Positions 23,672 to 32,103 of a stretch of 44,595 nt of DNA are shown one piece after another. The DNA is taken from NCBI GenBank assembly GCA_020630195.1, contig JAHDBV010000004.1, forward strand, positions 70,990 to 115,584, given 5' to 3'. The first letter of the stretch is position 1, and every line of letters starts with the position of its first letter. The notes beneath the pieces are model-generated. The model saw nothing but the letters and a program-made list of their open reading frames with translations. It had not been told where the DNA came from and searched no databases. The stretch is from Acidimicrobiales bacterium. GTDB taxonomy: Bacteria > Actinomycetota > Acidimicrobiia > Acidimicrobiales > SZUA-35. The translations under genes and the position numbers were made by a program.

Positions 23672-25963
23672 GTGACCGAAACCCGTCGAGACGACAACAC
23701 CGCAGGTGGCGAGTCGTCGTCGGGCGGCGTGGTCGAGCTGCCGTTCGATCCGCCCTTGAACGCGGTGCAGCGTGGACCCGTCGTGATCGAAGCCGACGGC
23801 CCCGACATCGATGCCGCCGTCGACGGTCTGTGTCTGTCGACGATCGACGAGCGCCGCGGCGAAGCCGTGCTCGCCTATGTCTCCGAGGGGCTCGCCAGCA
23901 TGTTGGGCTGCCAGCCCGGCGATCTGCTCGGTCGTTCGCCGTCGTCGCTGTTCTCCTCCGAGACCCCGGCGGAGCAGCTCGACGAGGTCGCCCGGGTGGT
24001 CGGTGGCGGCGATCAGGCCAGTGTCCGGCTCCGGCTGAACCACTCGGCCGGCCGCACCGTGCCGGTGCACGCCACGTTCACCTCCGTGCCCAACGGGCAT
24101 CCCGAGGCGAACGACATGTTCCTCATGACCTTCCGGGATCTGGCCCGTCGCGCCGGGCCGGAGCGTCTGCTCGCCGAACAGGCCCGCGTGCTCGAGGCCC
24201 TCGCCCGTGGCCAGGAGTTGCCCGCCCTGCTCGGTGAGGTCGGCGCCCGTGCCGAACCGCTGTCCGACGGCGGCCGTTGCTGGATCGTCCTCTGCGACCG
24301 CACCGGTCAGATCGAACCGATCATCACCGGCGACCACGCCCTCGAGACCGTGCGTGACGTCGTCGAGGCCGCCATCGCCGACGGGCTGCCCACGGTGCCC
24401 ACCTGGATCCGGGTCGACGACGTGCGCCGGGCCGACATCGACGATCTGCACGCCCTCTGGTTGTTCCCGGTGATGAACGCCGGTGACCGGGTGCGCGGCT
24501 ATCTCGTGATCGCCCACCCCGATCGACTCGTGCCGGGCGACGCCGAACGGCGGGCCCTCGTCCACCTCACCCAGGTGGTGTCGGTGGCGGTGGAGCACTC
24601 CACGACGGAGGCCTCGCTCACCCATCAGGCCCTGCACGACCAGCTGACCCAGCTGCCGAACCGGGCGCTGATCATGGACCGGCTCGAGCAGGCCGTCGCC
24701 CGCCTCGGCCGGGATCGCCTCGCTCTCGGGGCGATCGTCATCGACATCGATCGCTTCAAGTACCTGAACGACACCCGCGGCTCGAACACCGGCGACCGGG
24801 TGCTCGTGGAGGTCGCCCGCCGTCTGCGCCGCACGGTCCGCCTCGGCGACACCGTCGGCCGGATCGGGTCGGATCAGTTCCTCGTGTTGTGTGTCGCCAT
24901 CGCCGACGATCACGACGCCGCGGCCATGGCCGAACGCATCATCGCCACCCTCGCCGAGCCGATCCTCGTCGGCGACCAGGCCACGGTGTCGATCTCGACC
25001 TCCGCCGGTGTGGTCCTCGTCGACCGGACCGGCCTGTCGGCCGCCACGGTCGTGTCGAACGCCGAGTCGGCGCTCGCCCAGGCCCGCAACCTCGGCGGCG
25101 GTCGCTATCACCTCTTCGAAGAGGGCCTCCAGAGCCAGGTCGTGATCCGTCACGAGGTCGAGCAGGCCCTCGAGGTCGCCATCACCGCCGACGAGCTCGT
25201 GCTGCACTTCCAGCCGTTCGTCGATCTCGCCTCGGGCCTGATGATCGGGGCCGAGGCCCTCGTGCGATGGGATCGTCCGGGCCACGGACTGCTCCCGCCG
25301 AACGAGTTCATCGAGATCGCCGAGGAGACCGGCCTCATCGTGCCGCTCGGTGCCTGGGTGATCGACGAGGCGTGCCGTCATCTGGCCGAGTGGCCCGAAG
25401 ACCCCTCCGGTGGTCGTCCGCTGCTGACCGTGAACCTGTCGGCCGCGCAGCTCGTCGACGATTCGTTGATCCCGACGATCGTCAGTGCGATCGATCGCCA
25501 TCACATCGCACCCGGCCTGATCGGGTTCGAGGTGACCGAGTCGATGCAGGTCGATGACCTCGACGGCGCCACCGAGGTGCTGCGCCGCATCGCGGCGCTC
25601 GGCTGCCCGCTCGCCATCGACGACTTCGGCATCGGCTACGCCACGCTCGACTACCTGCGCCGGTTCTCCATGGCCGACACGATCAAGATCGACCGGAGCT
25701 TCGTGTCGGGCCTCGGCTCGTCACGCGAGGACACGGCGATCGTCTCGGCGTCGGTGGCATTGGCGTCCACGCTCGGCCTCGACGTCGTCGCCGAAGGTGT
25801 CGAGACCTACCACCAGCTCGCCGAGCTGCGGGGCCTCGGGGCCCGGGTCGGCCAGGGCTACGTCATCTCCAAGCCGGTGCCGATCGACGAGGCACTCCGG
25901 CTCTGGGAACAGCAGCAGCTGGTCCCCCCGGCCGAACCCCTGCCGCCCGAACGCCCCTTCTGA
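23672..25963 (+). CDS. PAS-GAF-GGDEF-EAL protein, probable c-di-GMP phosphodiesterase
   Basis: 763 residues from GTG 23672 (MTETRRDDN). Order: PAS-like region about 45-155 (AYVSEGLASMLGCQPGDLLGRSPSSLF), GAF-like region about 165-310, GGDEF about 315-485 and EAL about 490-755. The cyclase active site reads GSDQF (399-403) instead of GGDEF, so diguanylate cyclase activity is probably lost. The EAL domain is complete: EAL at 528-530, TVNLSAAQL, FEVTES, IDDFGIGYATLDYL, IKIDRSFV, AEGVET and GQGYVISKP, so hydrolysis of c-di-GMP is expected. No transmembrane segment, so it is cytoplasmic. The GTG has no good Shine-Dalgarno; the start is moderately certain. Confidence 0.88.
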   Translation: MTETRRDDNTAGGESSSGGVVELPFDPPLNAVQRGPVVIEADGPDIDAAVDGLCLSTIDERRGEAVLAYVSEGLASMLGCQPGDLLGRSPSSLFSSETPAEQLDEVARVVGGGDQASVRLRLNHSAGRTVPVHATFTSVPNGHPEANDMFLMTFRDLARRAGPERLLAEQARVLEALARGQELPALLGEVGARAEPLSDGGRCWIVLCDRTGQIEPIITGDHALETVRDVVEAAIADGLPTVPTWIRVDDVRRADIDDLHALWLFPVMNAGDRVRGYLVIAHPDRLVPGDAERRALVHLTQVVSVAVEHSTTEASLTHQALHDQLTQLPNRALIMDRLEQAVARLGRDRLALGAIVIDIDRFKYLNDTRGSNTGDRVLVEVARRLRRTVRLGDTVGRIGSDQFLVLCVAIADDHDAAAMAERIIATLAEPILVGDQATVSISTSAGVVLVDRTGLSAATVVSNAESALAQARNLGGGRYHLFEEGLQSQVVIRHEVEQALEVAITADELVLHFQPFVDLASGLMIGAEALVRWDRPGHGLLPPNEFIEIAEETGLIVPLGAWVIDEACRHLAEWPEDPSGGRPLLTVNLSAAQLVDDSLIPTIVSAIDRHHIAPGLIGFEVTESMQVDDLDGATEVLRRIAALGCPLAIDDFGIGYATLDYLRRFSMADTIKIDRSFVSGLGSSREDTAIVSASVALASTLGLDVVAEGVETYHQLAELRGLGARVGQGYVISKPVPIDEALRLWEQQQLVPPAEPLPPERPF

Positions 25964-25991
25964 TCCGTCGGGCCCGAGGGCCCCGGAACGA

Positions 25992-26792
25992 TCAGCGCTT
26001 GCGGAGGCGGCGGAGCAGGCCCTCCTGCACGAGGCTCGCGACGTGTTCCCCGTTGCGGGTGTAGACCTCGCCGCGGGCCATCCCGCGGGAGCCGGCCAGG
26101 CTCTGGAGGTGGCAGTCGAACAGGAGCCACTCGTCGCCGCGGGCGGGACGGTGGAACCAGATCGAGTGGTCGAGGGAGGCACCCATGAAGTCCTCCCAGT
26201 CGAGCGGCTCGGGGTGCCCGTTGCGGATGGCGTCCATCGGCACGTGGTCGCTCGAGTAGGCGATGGCGAGGTTGTGCAGCGCCGGCTGGTCGGGGAGGCG
26301 TTGCGGGCGGGCGATGCGGATCCACGCCCGGGCCCGGCCGGCCTGGTTGCCCGGCACCATCCGGACCTCCGACACGTCGTCCCACTCGTCGAGCTCGCAC
26401 TCCTCGGGTGGCGGCACGTCGAGGTCGGCCACGAGTGGGCTCACATCGGCGTCGGGCTCGTGGGAGTGGAACGACGCCGAGAGGTTGAAGATCGCCCCGC
26501 CGGCCTGGCGGGCGACCACCCGGCGGGTCGTGAACGACCGGCCGTCACGGATCCGGTCGACGTCCATCGCGATCGGCCGGTTCTCGTCACCGGGTCGGAT
26601 GAAGTAGCTGTGCAGCGAGTGCACGGGACGCGACGGGTCGTCGAGGGTGGCCATGGCGGCGGCGAGGGCCTGGGCCACCACCTGCCCGCCGTACACGCGG
26701 GTCCGCCCGAGGATCGGGTTGTGGGCGACGAACAGATCGGCGGCGAGCCGGTCGAGTTCGAGCAGGCCGAGCAGGTCGGGCGTCTCGCTCAT
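25992..26792 (-). CDS. tesB: Acyl-CoA thioesterase II (TesB-type)
   Basis: 266 residues, a double hotdog: first repeat HNPILGRTRVYGGQVVAQALAAAMATL, HSLHSYFIRPGDENRPIAMDVDRIRDGRSFTTRRVVARQAGGAIFNLSASFH; second repeat LHNLAIAYSSDHVPMDAI, MGASLDHSIWFHRPARGDEWLLFDCHLQSLAGSRGMARGEVYTRNGEHVASLVQEGLLR. The conserved Asp of the second domain (SLDHSIWFH), Ser/Thr and Gln residues of TesB are present. It hydrolyses medium- to long-chain acyl-CoA. It follows ccr on the same strand, separated by a 14-bp hairpin, so it may be only partly cotranscribed. GAGGCT six bases before ATG is a weak -10-like match. Confidence 0.88.
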   Translation of the reverse strand: MSETPDLLGLLELDRLAADLFVAHNPILGRTRVYGGQVVAQALAAAMATLDDPSRPVHSLHSYFIRPGDENRPIAMDVDRIRDGRSFTTRRVVARQAGGAIFNLSASFHSHEPDADVSPLVADLDVPPPEECELDEWDDVSEVRMVPGNQAGRARAWIRIARPQRLPDQPALHNLAIAYSSDHVPMDAIRNGHPEPLDWEDFMGASLDHSIWFHRPARGDEWLLFDCHLQSLAGSRGMARGEVYTRNGEHVASLVQEGLLRRLRKR

Positions 26793-26806
26793 GGCCGCAG
26801 CCTCGC

Positions 26807-26844
26807 CCGTGCCCACCCCCTTGGCAACCCGGGGGTGGGCACGG
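26807..26844 (-). terminator. 14-bp perfect hairpin between ccr and tesB
   Basis: CCGTGCCCACCCCC (26807-26820) and GGGGGTGGGCACGG (26831-26844) form a perfect 14-bp stem with a ten-base loop, starting 30 bases after the ccr stop and ending 14 bases before the tesB start. Terminator of ccr, or an attenuator in a ccr-tesB transcript. Confidence 0.6.
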
Positions 26845-26874
26845 TGTCGAGGTCGGTTCGTCCGTGTGGTTCGC

Positions 26875-28218
26875 TCAGCCGCCGGCGTGGTTCGCGAAGC
26901 GGCGGATGTTGTCGACACCGACGCGTTCACGCTTCTCGGTGTCGGTGATGCCGAGGCCTTCGGACTCGGCGAGGCACAACACGCCGAGCTTGCCCTCGTG
27001 CAGGTTGTGGTGGATCTGGAGTGCGGCCTCGGCCGTCTGCTCCAGCTCGTAGGTGCCCGAGATGATCGGCTGGATGGCGCCACGGTCGATGAGCTTGTTC
27101 ATCGCCGAGGCCTCCGCGTAGTTGGCGAAGTGGCTGGAGGTGATGCGCTTCAGCTTCATCCAGAGGTGCCGGTTGTCGTACTCGATCATGTAGCCGGAGG
27201 TGGCGGCGCAGGTGACGATCGTGCCGCCCTTCTTGGCGACGAACACCGACGCACCCATGGTCTGGCGACCGGGGTGCTCGAACACGATGTCGGGGTCTTC
27301 GCCGACGAGGTTCCGGATGTCCTTGCCGAAGCGGCGCCACTCGGTCTCGTCCTGCTGGCCGTCCTCACCCCAGAAGCGGTAGCCGGCGGCCTTGCGGTCG
27401 ATCACGGCCTCGCAGCCCATCTGCTTCAGCAGCTCGGCCTTCTCGGGCGAGGAGACGACGCCGACGGGGATGCCGCCGCCGTTGAGCACGAGCTGCACGG
27501 CGTAGCCGCCGAGGCCGCCGGTGGCGCCCCAGATCAGCACGACGTCGCCCTGCTTCATCCGGGACGCGTTCTGCGACACGAGCATGCGGTAGCTGGTGGA
27601 CGCACACAGGGCGTTCACCGCCGACTCCTCCCACGAGAGGTGGGTGGGCTTCGGCATCAGCTGGTTGGCCTTCACCACGGCGAGGTCGGCGAGGCCGCCG
27701 AAGTTCGTCTCGAAGCCCCAGATGCGCTGGTTGGCGCCGAGCATCGAGTCGTCGTGGGCCGAGGGGTCCTGGTCGTCGACGTGGTTGCAGTGGATGTTCA
27801 CCCGGTCGCCGGGCTTCCAGTTGCGCACGGCCGAACCGACCCGCACGACCACACCGGAACCGTCGGAGCCGATGATGTGGTGATCGCGGGCGTGGCGGGC
27901 ACCCCATTCCGACTCGCGGGCGAGCCGGTCGAGGAACCCGAAGGTCGGCAGGGGTTCGAAGATCGACGTCCAGACGGTGTTGAAGTTGATGGAGCTGGCC
28001 ATCATCGCGACGAACACCTCGTCGGGAGCGAGTTCGGGGGTCGGAACCTCGCCGATGTGTACGGACTGCCTGGGGTCCTTGTCCCACGAGTCCATGCCCT
28101 CGAACATGCCCGCCTCGTCACGCTTGACGTAGGCCGCCCGATACGACTCGGGAATGGGGATGTTGGCGAGGTCATCGCTCGAGGCATCGGCGTTGATGGC
28201 GTCGAGAATCTCCTTCAT
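26875..28218 (-). CDS. ccr: Crotonyl-CoA carboxylase/reductase
   Basis: 447 residues, typical length. MDR-family enzyme that reductively carboxylates crotonyl-CoA to ethylmalonyl-CoA with NADPH and CO2, the key step of the ethylmalonyl-CoA pathway and a source of polyketide extender units. Seen: SSINFNTVW, nucleotide-binding IWGATGGLGGYAVQL, and the CO2-pocket residues described for the Kitasatospora enzyme at matching places: Asn80, Phe169-Glu170 (IWGFETNFGG) and His363 (RITSSHFANY). All four are conserved, so carboxylation rather than plain reduction is expected. Start ATG 28218 is nine bases after the -10 TACCTT. Divergent from the DivIVA-like gene; thiolase lies 2.7 kb away. Confidence 0.93.
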   Translation of the reverse strand: MKEILDAINADASSDDLANIPIPESYRAAYVKRDEAGMFEGMDSWDKDPRQSVHIGEVPTPELAPDEVFVAMMASSINFNTVWTSIFEPLPTFGFLDRLARESEWGARHARDHHIIGSDGSGVVVRVGSAVRNWKPGDRVNIHCNHVDDQDPSAHDDSMLGANQRIWGFETNFGGLADLAVVKANQLMPKPTHLSWEESAVNALCASTSYRMLVSQNASRMKQGDVVLIWGATGGLGGYAVQLVLNGGGIPVGVVSSPEKAELLKQMGCEAVIDRKAAGYRFWGEDGQQDETEWRRFGKDIRNLVGEDPDIVFEHPGRQTMGASVFVAKKGGTIVTCAATSGYMIEYDNRHLWMKLKRITSSHFANYAEASAMNKLIDRGAIQPIISGTYELEQTAEAALQIHHNLHEGKLGVLCLAESEGLGITDTEKRERVGVDNIRRFANHAGG

Positions 28219-28227
28219 GGGTGCGGC

Positions 28228-28256
28228 AAGGTAGGCGATGAGCGTGCTCGCTCCAA
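28228..28256 (-). promoter_or_regulatory. ccr promoter
   Basis: Minus strand: -35 TTGGAG (28251-28256), 17-base spacer, -10 TACCTT (28228-28233), ending nine bases before the ccr ATG, so the mRNA is probably leaderless. In the rest of the 28219-28377 gap GGGCC/GGCCC (near 28325) forms a small hairpin. Confidence 0.6.
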
Positions 28257-28377
28257 ATACCGGGTGCTCGCGCCCAGCTACCAACGACTCGGCGGCAGAA
28301 TCAGATCCTGACGACTCACAACTGGGCCATTCGGCCCGATGTGAACAGCAGCACCCGTCAACTCCGAGGACGATCTC

Positions 28378-29868
28378 GTGGCGCTCACTCCTGAACAGAT
28401 CGAACAGCAGGACTTCTCGACCGCTCTGCGCGGCTACGACCGATCCGAGGTGCGCGCCTTTCTCGACCGCATCGCCCGCTCGGTTCGTGAGATCAGCTCG
28501 TCGCACGAGGCCTCCGAGGCCGACCCGGCGACGATGGCCCGGATCGCCGAGGCCGACGCCGACGCCCAGGCGATCCTGGTCGACGACGACCGCTTCTCGG
28601 CGCTCGGTGAACGCATCGCCGGCCTGTTGCGCTCGGCCCACGATTCCGCCGCCGACATCCGCACCGGCGCCCACTCCGAGTCGGAGCGGGTGCTGAGCGA
28701 GGCCCACACCGAGGCCGAGCAGGTCCGTGCCGAAGCGGCCGAGATGATGGACCGTGCCCGTGCCGAGGCCGAGCAGTCGCTCGCCGCGGTCCGTGCCGAC
28801 GCCGATCAGTTCCGTGCCGACGCCGAGGCCGACGGGGCCCGGATGCGTGCAGAGGCCGAGGCCGACGCCGAGCGCATGCGTGCCGACGCCGAAGCGGACG
28901 CCGAGCGGATCCGCTCCGAGGCCGCCGAGGCCGCCAGTGCGGTTCGCCACGATGCCGACGCCCACGCCGAGCACGTGCGGGGCGAGGCCGAAGAGGCCGC
29001 CGAGCGTGTGCGCCTCGACGCCGACGCCCACGCCGATCACGTGCGTGCCGAGGCCACCGGTGAAGCCGAGCGGCTCCGTGCCGAGGCCGCCGGCGAGGCC
29101 GAGCGGGTCCGGACCGAGACCGAGACCGAGATCGTGGCGCTGCGCTCCAGCGCCGAGGAGGAGTCGACCCGACTCCGCACCGAGGCCAACGACCAGGCCC
29201 GTCGTCTGCGGGCCGAGGCCGCCGAGGCCGCCGAGGCCCGTCAGGCCGAGCTGGAGGCCGAGGTCTCCGGGCTGCTCGCCGACGCCGAGGCCAAGCAGGC
29301 CGAAGCCGATGCGCTGCTCGAGTCCCGCACGGCCGAGGTCGAGGCCGAGGTCGCCGCCGCCGAGGCCGACCGTGCCCAGGCACTCGCCGAGCTCGACGAC
29401 GCCCGCACCCAGGTCGCCTCGTTGCTCGAGGAGGCCCGGGCCCAGTCGAACTTCATCCGCCACGAGGCCGACGAGATCATCCGGGTCAAGGTCCGCCAGC
29501 AGATGGAGCAGGCCGAGCAGCGCCTCTCGATCATGCGGACCACCGAGAGCTCGTCCCGTGAGCGGATCTCCGCCGCCCAGCGCGAGCTCGAGTCGGCCCT
29601 GCGTCGCCTCCAGGTCGAGCCGGTGCCCGAGCTGCCCGAGGACACCCCCGACGTCGTGCTGGCCGAGGCCGAGGAGCGTCTGCTCGAGCAGACCGCCGAC
29701 GGTCGTTCGGTCCAGGAGGTGCCCGCCCCCATCGACGTCGAGTCGACGCCGGTGGATCACGGCCACGTGGCCGAGCCCGACGAGGATCTCGTCGAAGCCG
29801 AGGACGCCCTCGCCCGCCTGGTCCGCCAGGCCATGGAGCAGGCGGCCGACTCGGCCTCGCAGGACTGA
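28378..29868 (+). CDS. DivIVA-domain coiled-coil protein with hendecad repeats
   Basis: 496 residues from GTG 28378, with GAGGA about nine bases upstream. Residues 1-40 are a DivIVA-like N-terminal module: LTPEQIEQQDFSTALRGYDRSEVRAFLDRIARSV. Residues about 100-280 are built of 11-residue units whose core hydrophobic is always followed by Arg (positions 105, 116, 127, 138, then 145, 156 and every 11 to 277), predicting a long right-handed-type coiled coil. Residues 285-410 continue as heptad-like coiled coil with LEEARAQSNFIRHEADEIIRVKVRQQMEQAEQRL, and the tail is acidic. It resembles actinobacterial cytoskeletal proteins of the DivIVA/Scy/FilP kind, which organise polar growth or stiffness. 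Role here is inference. Strong Ala/Glu/Arg bias. Confidence 0.8.
   Translation: MALTPEQIEQQDFSTALRGYDRSEVRAFLDRIARSVREISSSHEASEADPATMARIAEADADAQAILVDDDRFSALGERIAGLLRSAHDSAADIRTGAHSESERVLSEAHTEAEQVRAEAAEMMDRARAEAEQSLAAVRADADQFRADAEADGARMRAEAEADAERMRADAEADAERIRSEAAEAASAVRHDADAHAEHVRGEAEEAAERVRLDADAHADHVRAEATGEAERLRAEAAGEAERVRTETETEIVALRSSAEEESTRLRTEANDQARRLRAEAAEAAEARQAELEAEVSGLLADAEAKQAEADALLESRTAEVEAEVAAAEADRAQALAELDDARTQVASLLEEARAQSNFIRHEADEIIRVKVRQQMEQAEQRLSIMRTTESSSRERISAAQRELESALRRLQVEPVPELPEDTPDVVLAEAEERLLEQTADGRSVQEVPAPIDVESTPVDHGHVAEPDEDLVEAEDALARLVRQAMEQAADSASQD
28690..29208 (+). repeat. 33-bp coding repeats (hendecads) in the coiled-coil gene
   Basis: About fifteen 33-bp units encode 11-residue repeats of the form (V/L/I/M)R-x-(E/D)-A-x-x-x-A-E-x. 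One 7-residue (21-bp) step between residues 138 and 145 breaks the register. This is protein-level repetition, not a CRISPR or DNA repeat. Confidence 0.85.
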
Positions 29869-29925
29869 CCCTTCGGCGCCGTTCGGAGGCGCTCTGGCCA
29901 CGATCTCTGACTAAGGTCAGCGATC

Positions 29926-30819
29926 GTGTCGTCGGATCTCGCCACCGTTCGTTCGTTCACCCGGGCGTTCACCCGTCGGGTGGGCGTGCTCGAAGACCGC
30001 TTCCTCGATCGTGATCGCTCCCTCGGAGCGTCACGACTCCTCTGGGAGATCGGCCACGACGGTGCCGTGGTCGGTGAGCTGCGGGCGCGGCTCGTGCTCG
30101 ACTCGGGCTACCTCAGCCGACTCCTGCGCCAGCTCGAGGCCGACGGACTCGTCACCACCTCGGTCGATCCGGCCGATGGTCGTCGCCGCAGGGTCGAGCT
30201 GACCGCGGCCGGTGTGGCCGAGTGGGCCGAGCTCGAGACCCGGTCCGACCGTGTGGCCGAGCAGCTGCTGGCCCCGCTCGGAAGTCGCCGAGCCGCCGAG
30301 CTGGTCGAGCTGCTGGCCCGGGCCGATCGGCTGCTCCGCGCCGTCGACCTCCGATTCGAGACCGTCGATCCCGCCGACGTCGAGGCCGTCGCCGCGCTCG
30401 AGGCGTACTTCGCGGAGCTCGACGAGCGCTTCGACGGGGGCTTCGACCCCGGCGACACCCTCACCGCGGATGCCCACCACTACCGGGCGCCGGAGGGACG
30501 CTTCGTGTTGGCCCGGGTCGGCGAGGAGGTGGCCGGATGTGGCGCGGTGCAGCTGCTCGATCCCGGGGTGGCCGAGGTGAAGCGGATGTGGGTCGCCCCC
30601 GGTTGGCGGGGCCACGCCGTCGGAGGTCGACTGCTCGCCCATCTCGAACGGGTGGCGGTCGAGCTCGGTGCGTCGACCGTGCGACTCGACACGAACTCGG
30701 CGCTCACCGAGGCCATCACGATGTACGAGACCCGCGGCTATGTCGACATCCCGGCGTACAACGACAACCCCTTCGCCCGGCGCTGGTTCGAGAAGGTGAT
30801 GGCGCCCGACCCGACCTGA
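29926..30819 (+). CDS. MarR-type winged helix fused to GNAT acetyltransferase
   Basis: 297 residues. N-terminal MarR domain (about 1-140): SDLATVRSFTRAFTRRVGVL, LGASRLLWEIGHDGAVVGELRARLVLDSGYLSRLLRQLEADGLVTTSVDPADGRRRRVELTAAG, the winged-helix core. C-terminal GNAT domain (about 145-295): GRFVLARVGEEVAGCGAVQLL, VKRMWVAPGWRGHAVGGRLLAHLERVA (acetyl-CoA motif A R-G-x-A-x-G), and YETRGYVDIPAYNDNPFARRWFEK. Fusions of this kind are known in Actinomycetota and may couple acetyl-CoA or a metabolite to DNA binding. GTG 29926 is eight bases after -10 TAAGGT (29912-29917). It lies between the coiled-coil gene and the thiolase gene. Confidence 0.88.
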   Translation: MSSDLATVRSFTRAFTRRVGVLEDRFLDRDRSLGASRLLWEIGHDGAVVGELRARLVLDSGYLSRLLRQLEADGLVTTSVDPADGRRRRVELTAAGVAEWAELETRSDRVAEQLLAPLGSRRAAELVELLARADRLLRAVDLRFETVDPADVEAVAALEAYFAELDERFDGGFDPGDTLTADAHHYRAPEGRFVLARVGEEVAGCGAVQLLDPGVAEVKRMWVAPGWRGHAVGGRLLAHLERVAVELGASTVRLDTNSALTEAITMYETRGYVDIPAYNDNPFARRWFEKVMAPDPT

Positions 30820-30882
30820 GGTGGAGATCGCGACGGGGATTGGGCAACACTCGTGGCTTCATCCATCGCAGGAGGGTCATCC

Positions 30883-32067
30883 ATGGCCGGATCCGTCATC
30901 GTCGCCGGGGCTCGTACCCCGATCGGGAAGTTGTCCGGGGCGTACGCCTCGATGAGTGGAGCGGAGCTCGGTGGCAAGGCCATCGCCGCCGCGCTCGAGC
31001 GGGCCGGGATCACTCCCGACCAGGTCGACCAGGTGATCATGGGCCAGGTGCTCGGCGCCGGTGCCGGCCAGATCACCGCCCGTCAGGCCGCCGTGGCCGC
31101 GGGTATCCCGATGTCGGTCCACTCGACCACGATCAACAAGGTCTGCCTGTCGGGGCTCAACGCGATGCACCTCGCCGACATGATCATCCAGACCGGCCAG
31201 GCCGACATCGTCGTGGCCGGTGGCATGGAGTCGATGACCAACGCCCCCTACCTGCTGCCCGGTGCCCGGGCGGGCTATCGGGCGGGCGACAAGTCGGTCG
31301 TCGACTCGATGATGTACGACGGCCTCTTCTGCGCCTTCGACGCCTGCGCCATGGGTGCGGGCACCGAGAAGTACTCGGCCTCGTTCGATCTGCCCCGGGA
31401 GGCGCAGGACGCGTTCTCGGCCCAGTCGCATCAGCGGGCCGCGGCCGCCGCCAAGGACGGGCTGTTCGACGACGAGCTCGTGCATGTCGAGGTGCCTCAG
31501 CGTCGCGGCGACCCCGTCACGGTCTCGGCCGATGAGGGCGTGCGGGCCTCCACCACCACCGAGTCGCTCGGTGGGTTGCGTCCGGCGTTCGACGCCGCCG
31601 GCAACATCACGGCCGGCAACGCCTCCCAGATCTCCGACGGCGGCTCGGCCGTCGTGATGATGAGCCGGGCCAAGGCCGAGGAGCTCGGGGTGTCCCCGCT
31701 CGGTGAGGTCGTGGCCTACGGCGAGGTCGCCGGTCCGGATGCGTCGCTGCTCACCCAGCCGTCGCGTGCGATCAACGACGCCCTCGGGCGGGCCGGCATG
31801 GAGCTCGGTCAGCTCGGCCTGTTCGAGATCAACGAGGCGTTCGCCGCGGTGGCGCTCGCCAGCATGGGCGACCTCGGCCTGTCGGACGACGTGGTGAACG
31901 TCAACGGCGGGGCCATCGCCCTCGGTCATCCGATCGGGATGTCGGGCAACCGCCTCGCCCTCACGCTGCTGCACCAGATGCGGCGTGACGGGGTCGAGTA
32001 CGGCGCCGCCGCCCTCTGCGGTGGCGGTGGCCAGGGCGACGCGATGATCGTCCGCTCGTTGGCCTGA
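30883..32067 (+). CDS. Acetyl-CoA acetyltransferase (thiolase)
   Basis: 394 residues, standard thiolase II length. Condenses two acetyl-CoA to acetoacetyl-CoA, the first step toward crotonyl-CoA and the CCR reaction. Active site: nucleophile Cys88 in INKVCLSGLNAM, His in GGAIALGHPIGMSGNR, and Cys in CGGGGQGDAMI; also GGMESMTNAPYLLP and EINEAFAAVALA. ATG 30883 has a strong AGGAGGG Shine-Dalgarno at about 30870-30876. It is 63 bases downstream of the MarR-GNAT gene, possibly in one transcript. It ends before a short hairpin at 32077. Confidence 0.92.
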   Translation: MAGSVIVAGARTPIGKLSGAYASMSGAELGGKAIAAALERAGITPDQVDQVIMGQVLGAGAGQITARQAAVAAGIPMSVHSTTINKVCLSGLNAMHLADMIIQTGQADIVVAGGMESMTNAPYLLPGARAGYRAGDKSVVDSMMYDGLFCAFDACAMGAGTEKYSASFDLPREAQDAFSAQSHQRAAAAAKDGLFDDELVHVEVPQRRGDPVTVSADEGVRASTTTESLGGLRPAFDAAGNITAGNASQISDGGSAVVMMSRAKAEELGVSPLGEVVAYGEVAGPDASLLTQPSRAINDALGRAGMELGQLGLFEINEAFAAVALASMGDLGLSDDVVNVNGGAIALGHPIGMSGNRLALTLLHQMRRDGVEYGAAALCGGGGQGDAMIVRSLA

Positions 32068-32076
32068 TCCCCCATC

Positions 32077-32092
32077 TGGGTGAAATCACCCA
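32077..32092 (+). terminator. Short hairpin after thiolase
   Basis: TGGGTG-AAAT-CACCCA (6-bp stem, tetraloop) begins nine bases after the stop. It is followed by the separate promoter at 32104. Confidence 0.4.
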
Positions 32093-32103
32093 CGTCTGTC
32101 ATC

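Noticed and set aside
25964..25991. GGGCCC-rich inverted repeat between the GGDEF-EAL gene and tesB as a terminator.
   Set aside because: The stem is short with a bulge and a small loop; too weak to annotate, though termination here is plausible.
28690..29208. Regular 33-bp repeats resembling a CRISPR or minisatellite.
   Set aside because: Repeats are contiguous, in frame, without spacers, and conserved only at protein level.
28237..29901. Minus-strand frame extending ccr by more than 500 codons through the coiled-coil gene.
   Set aside because: Gly/Leu-rich antisense of the hendecad repeats; the real ccr start has a promoter at the right distance.
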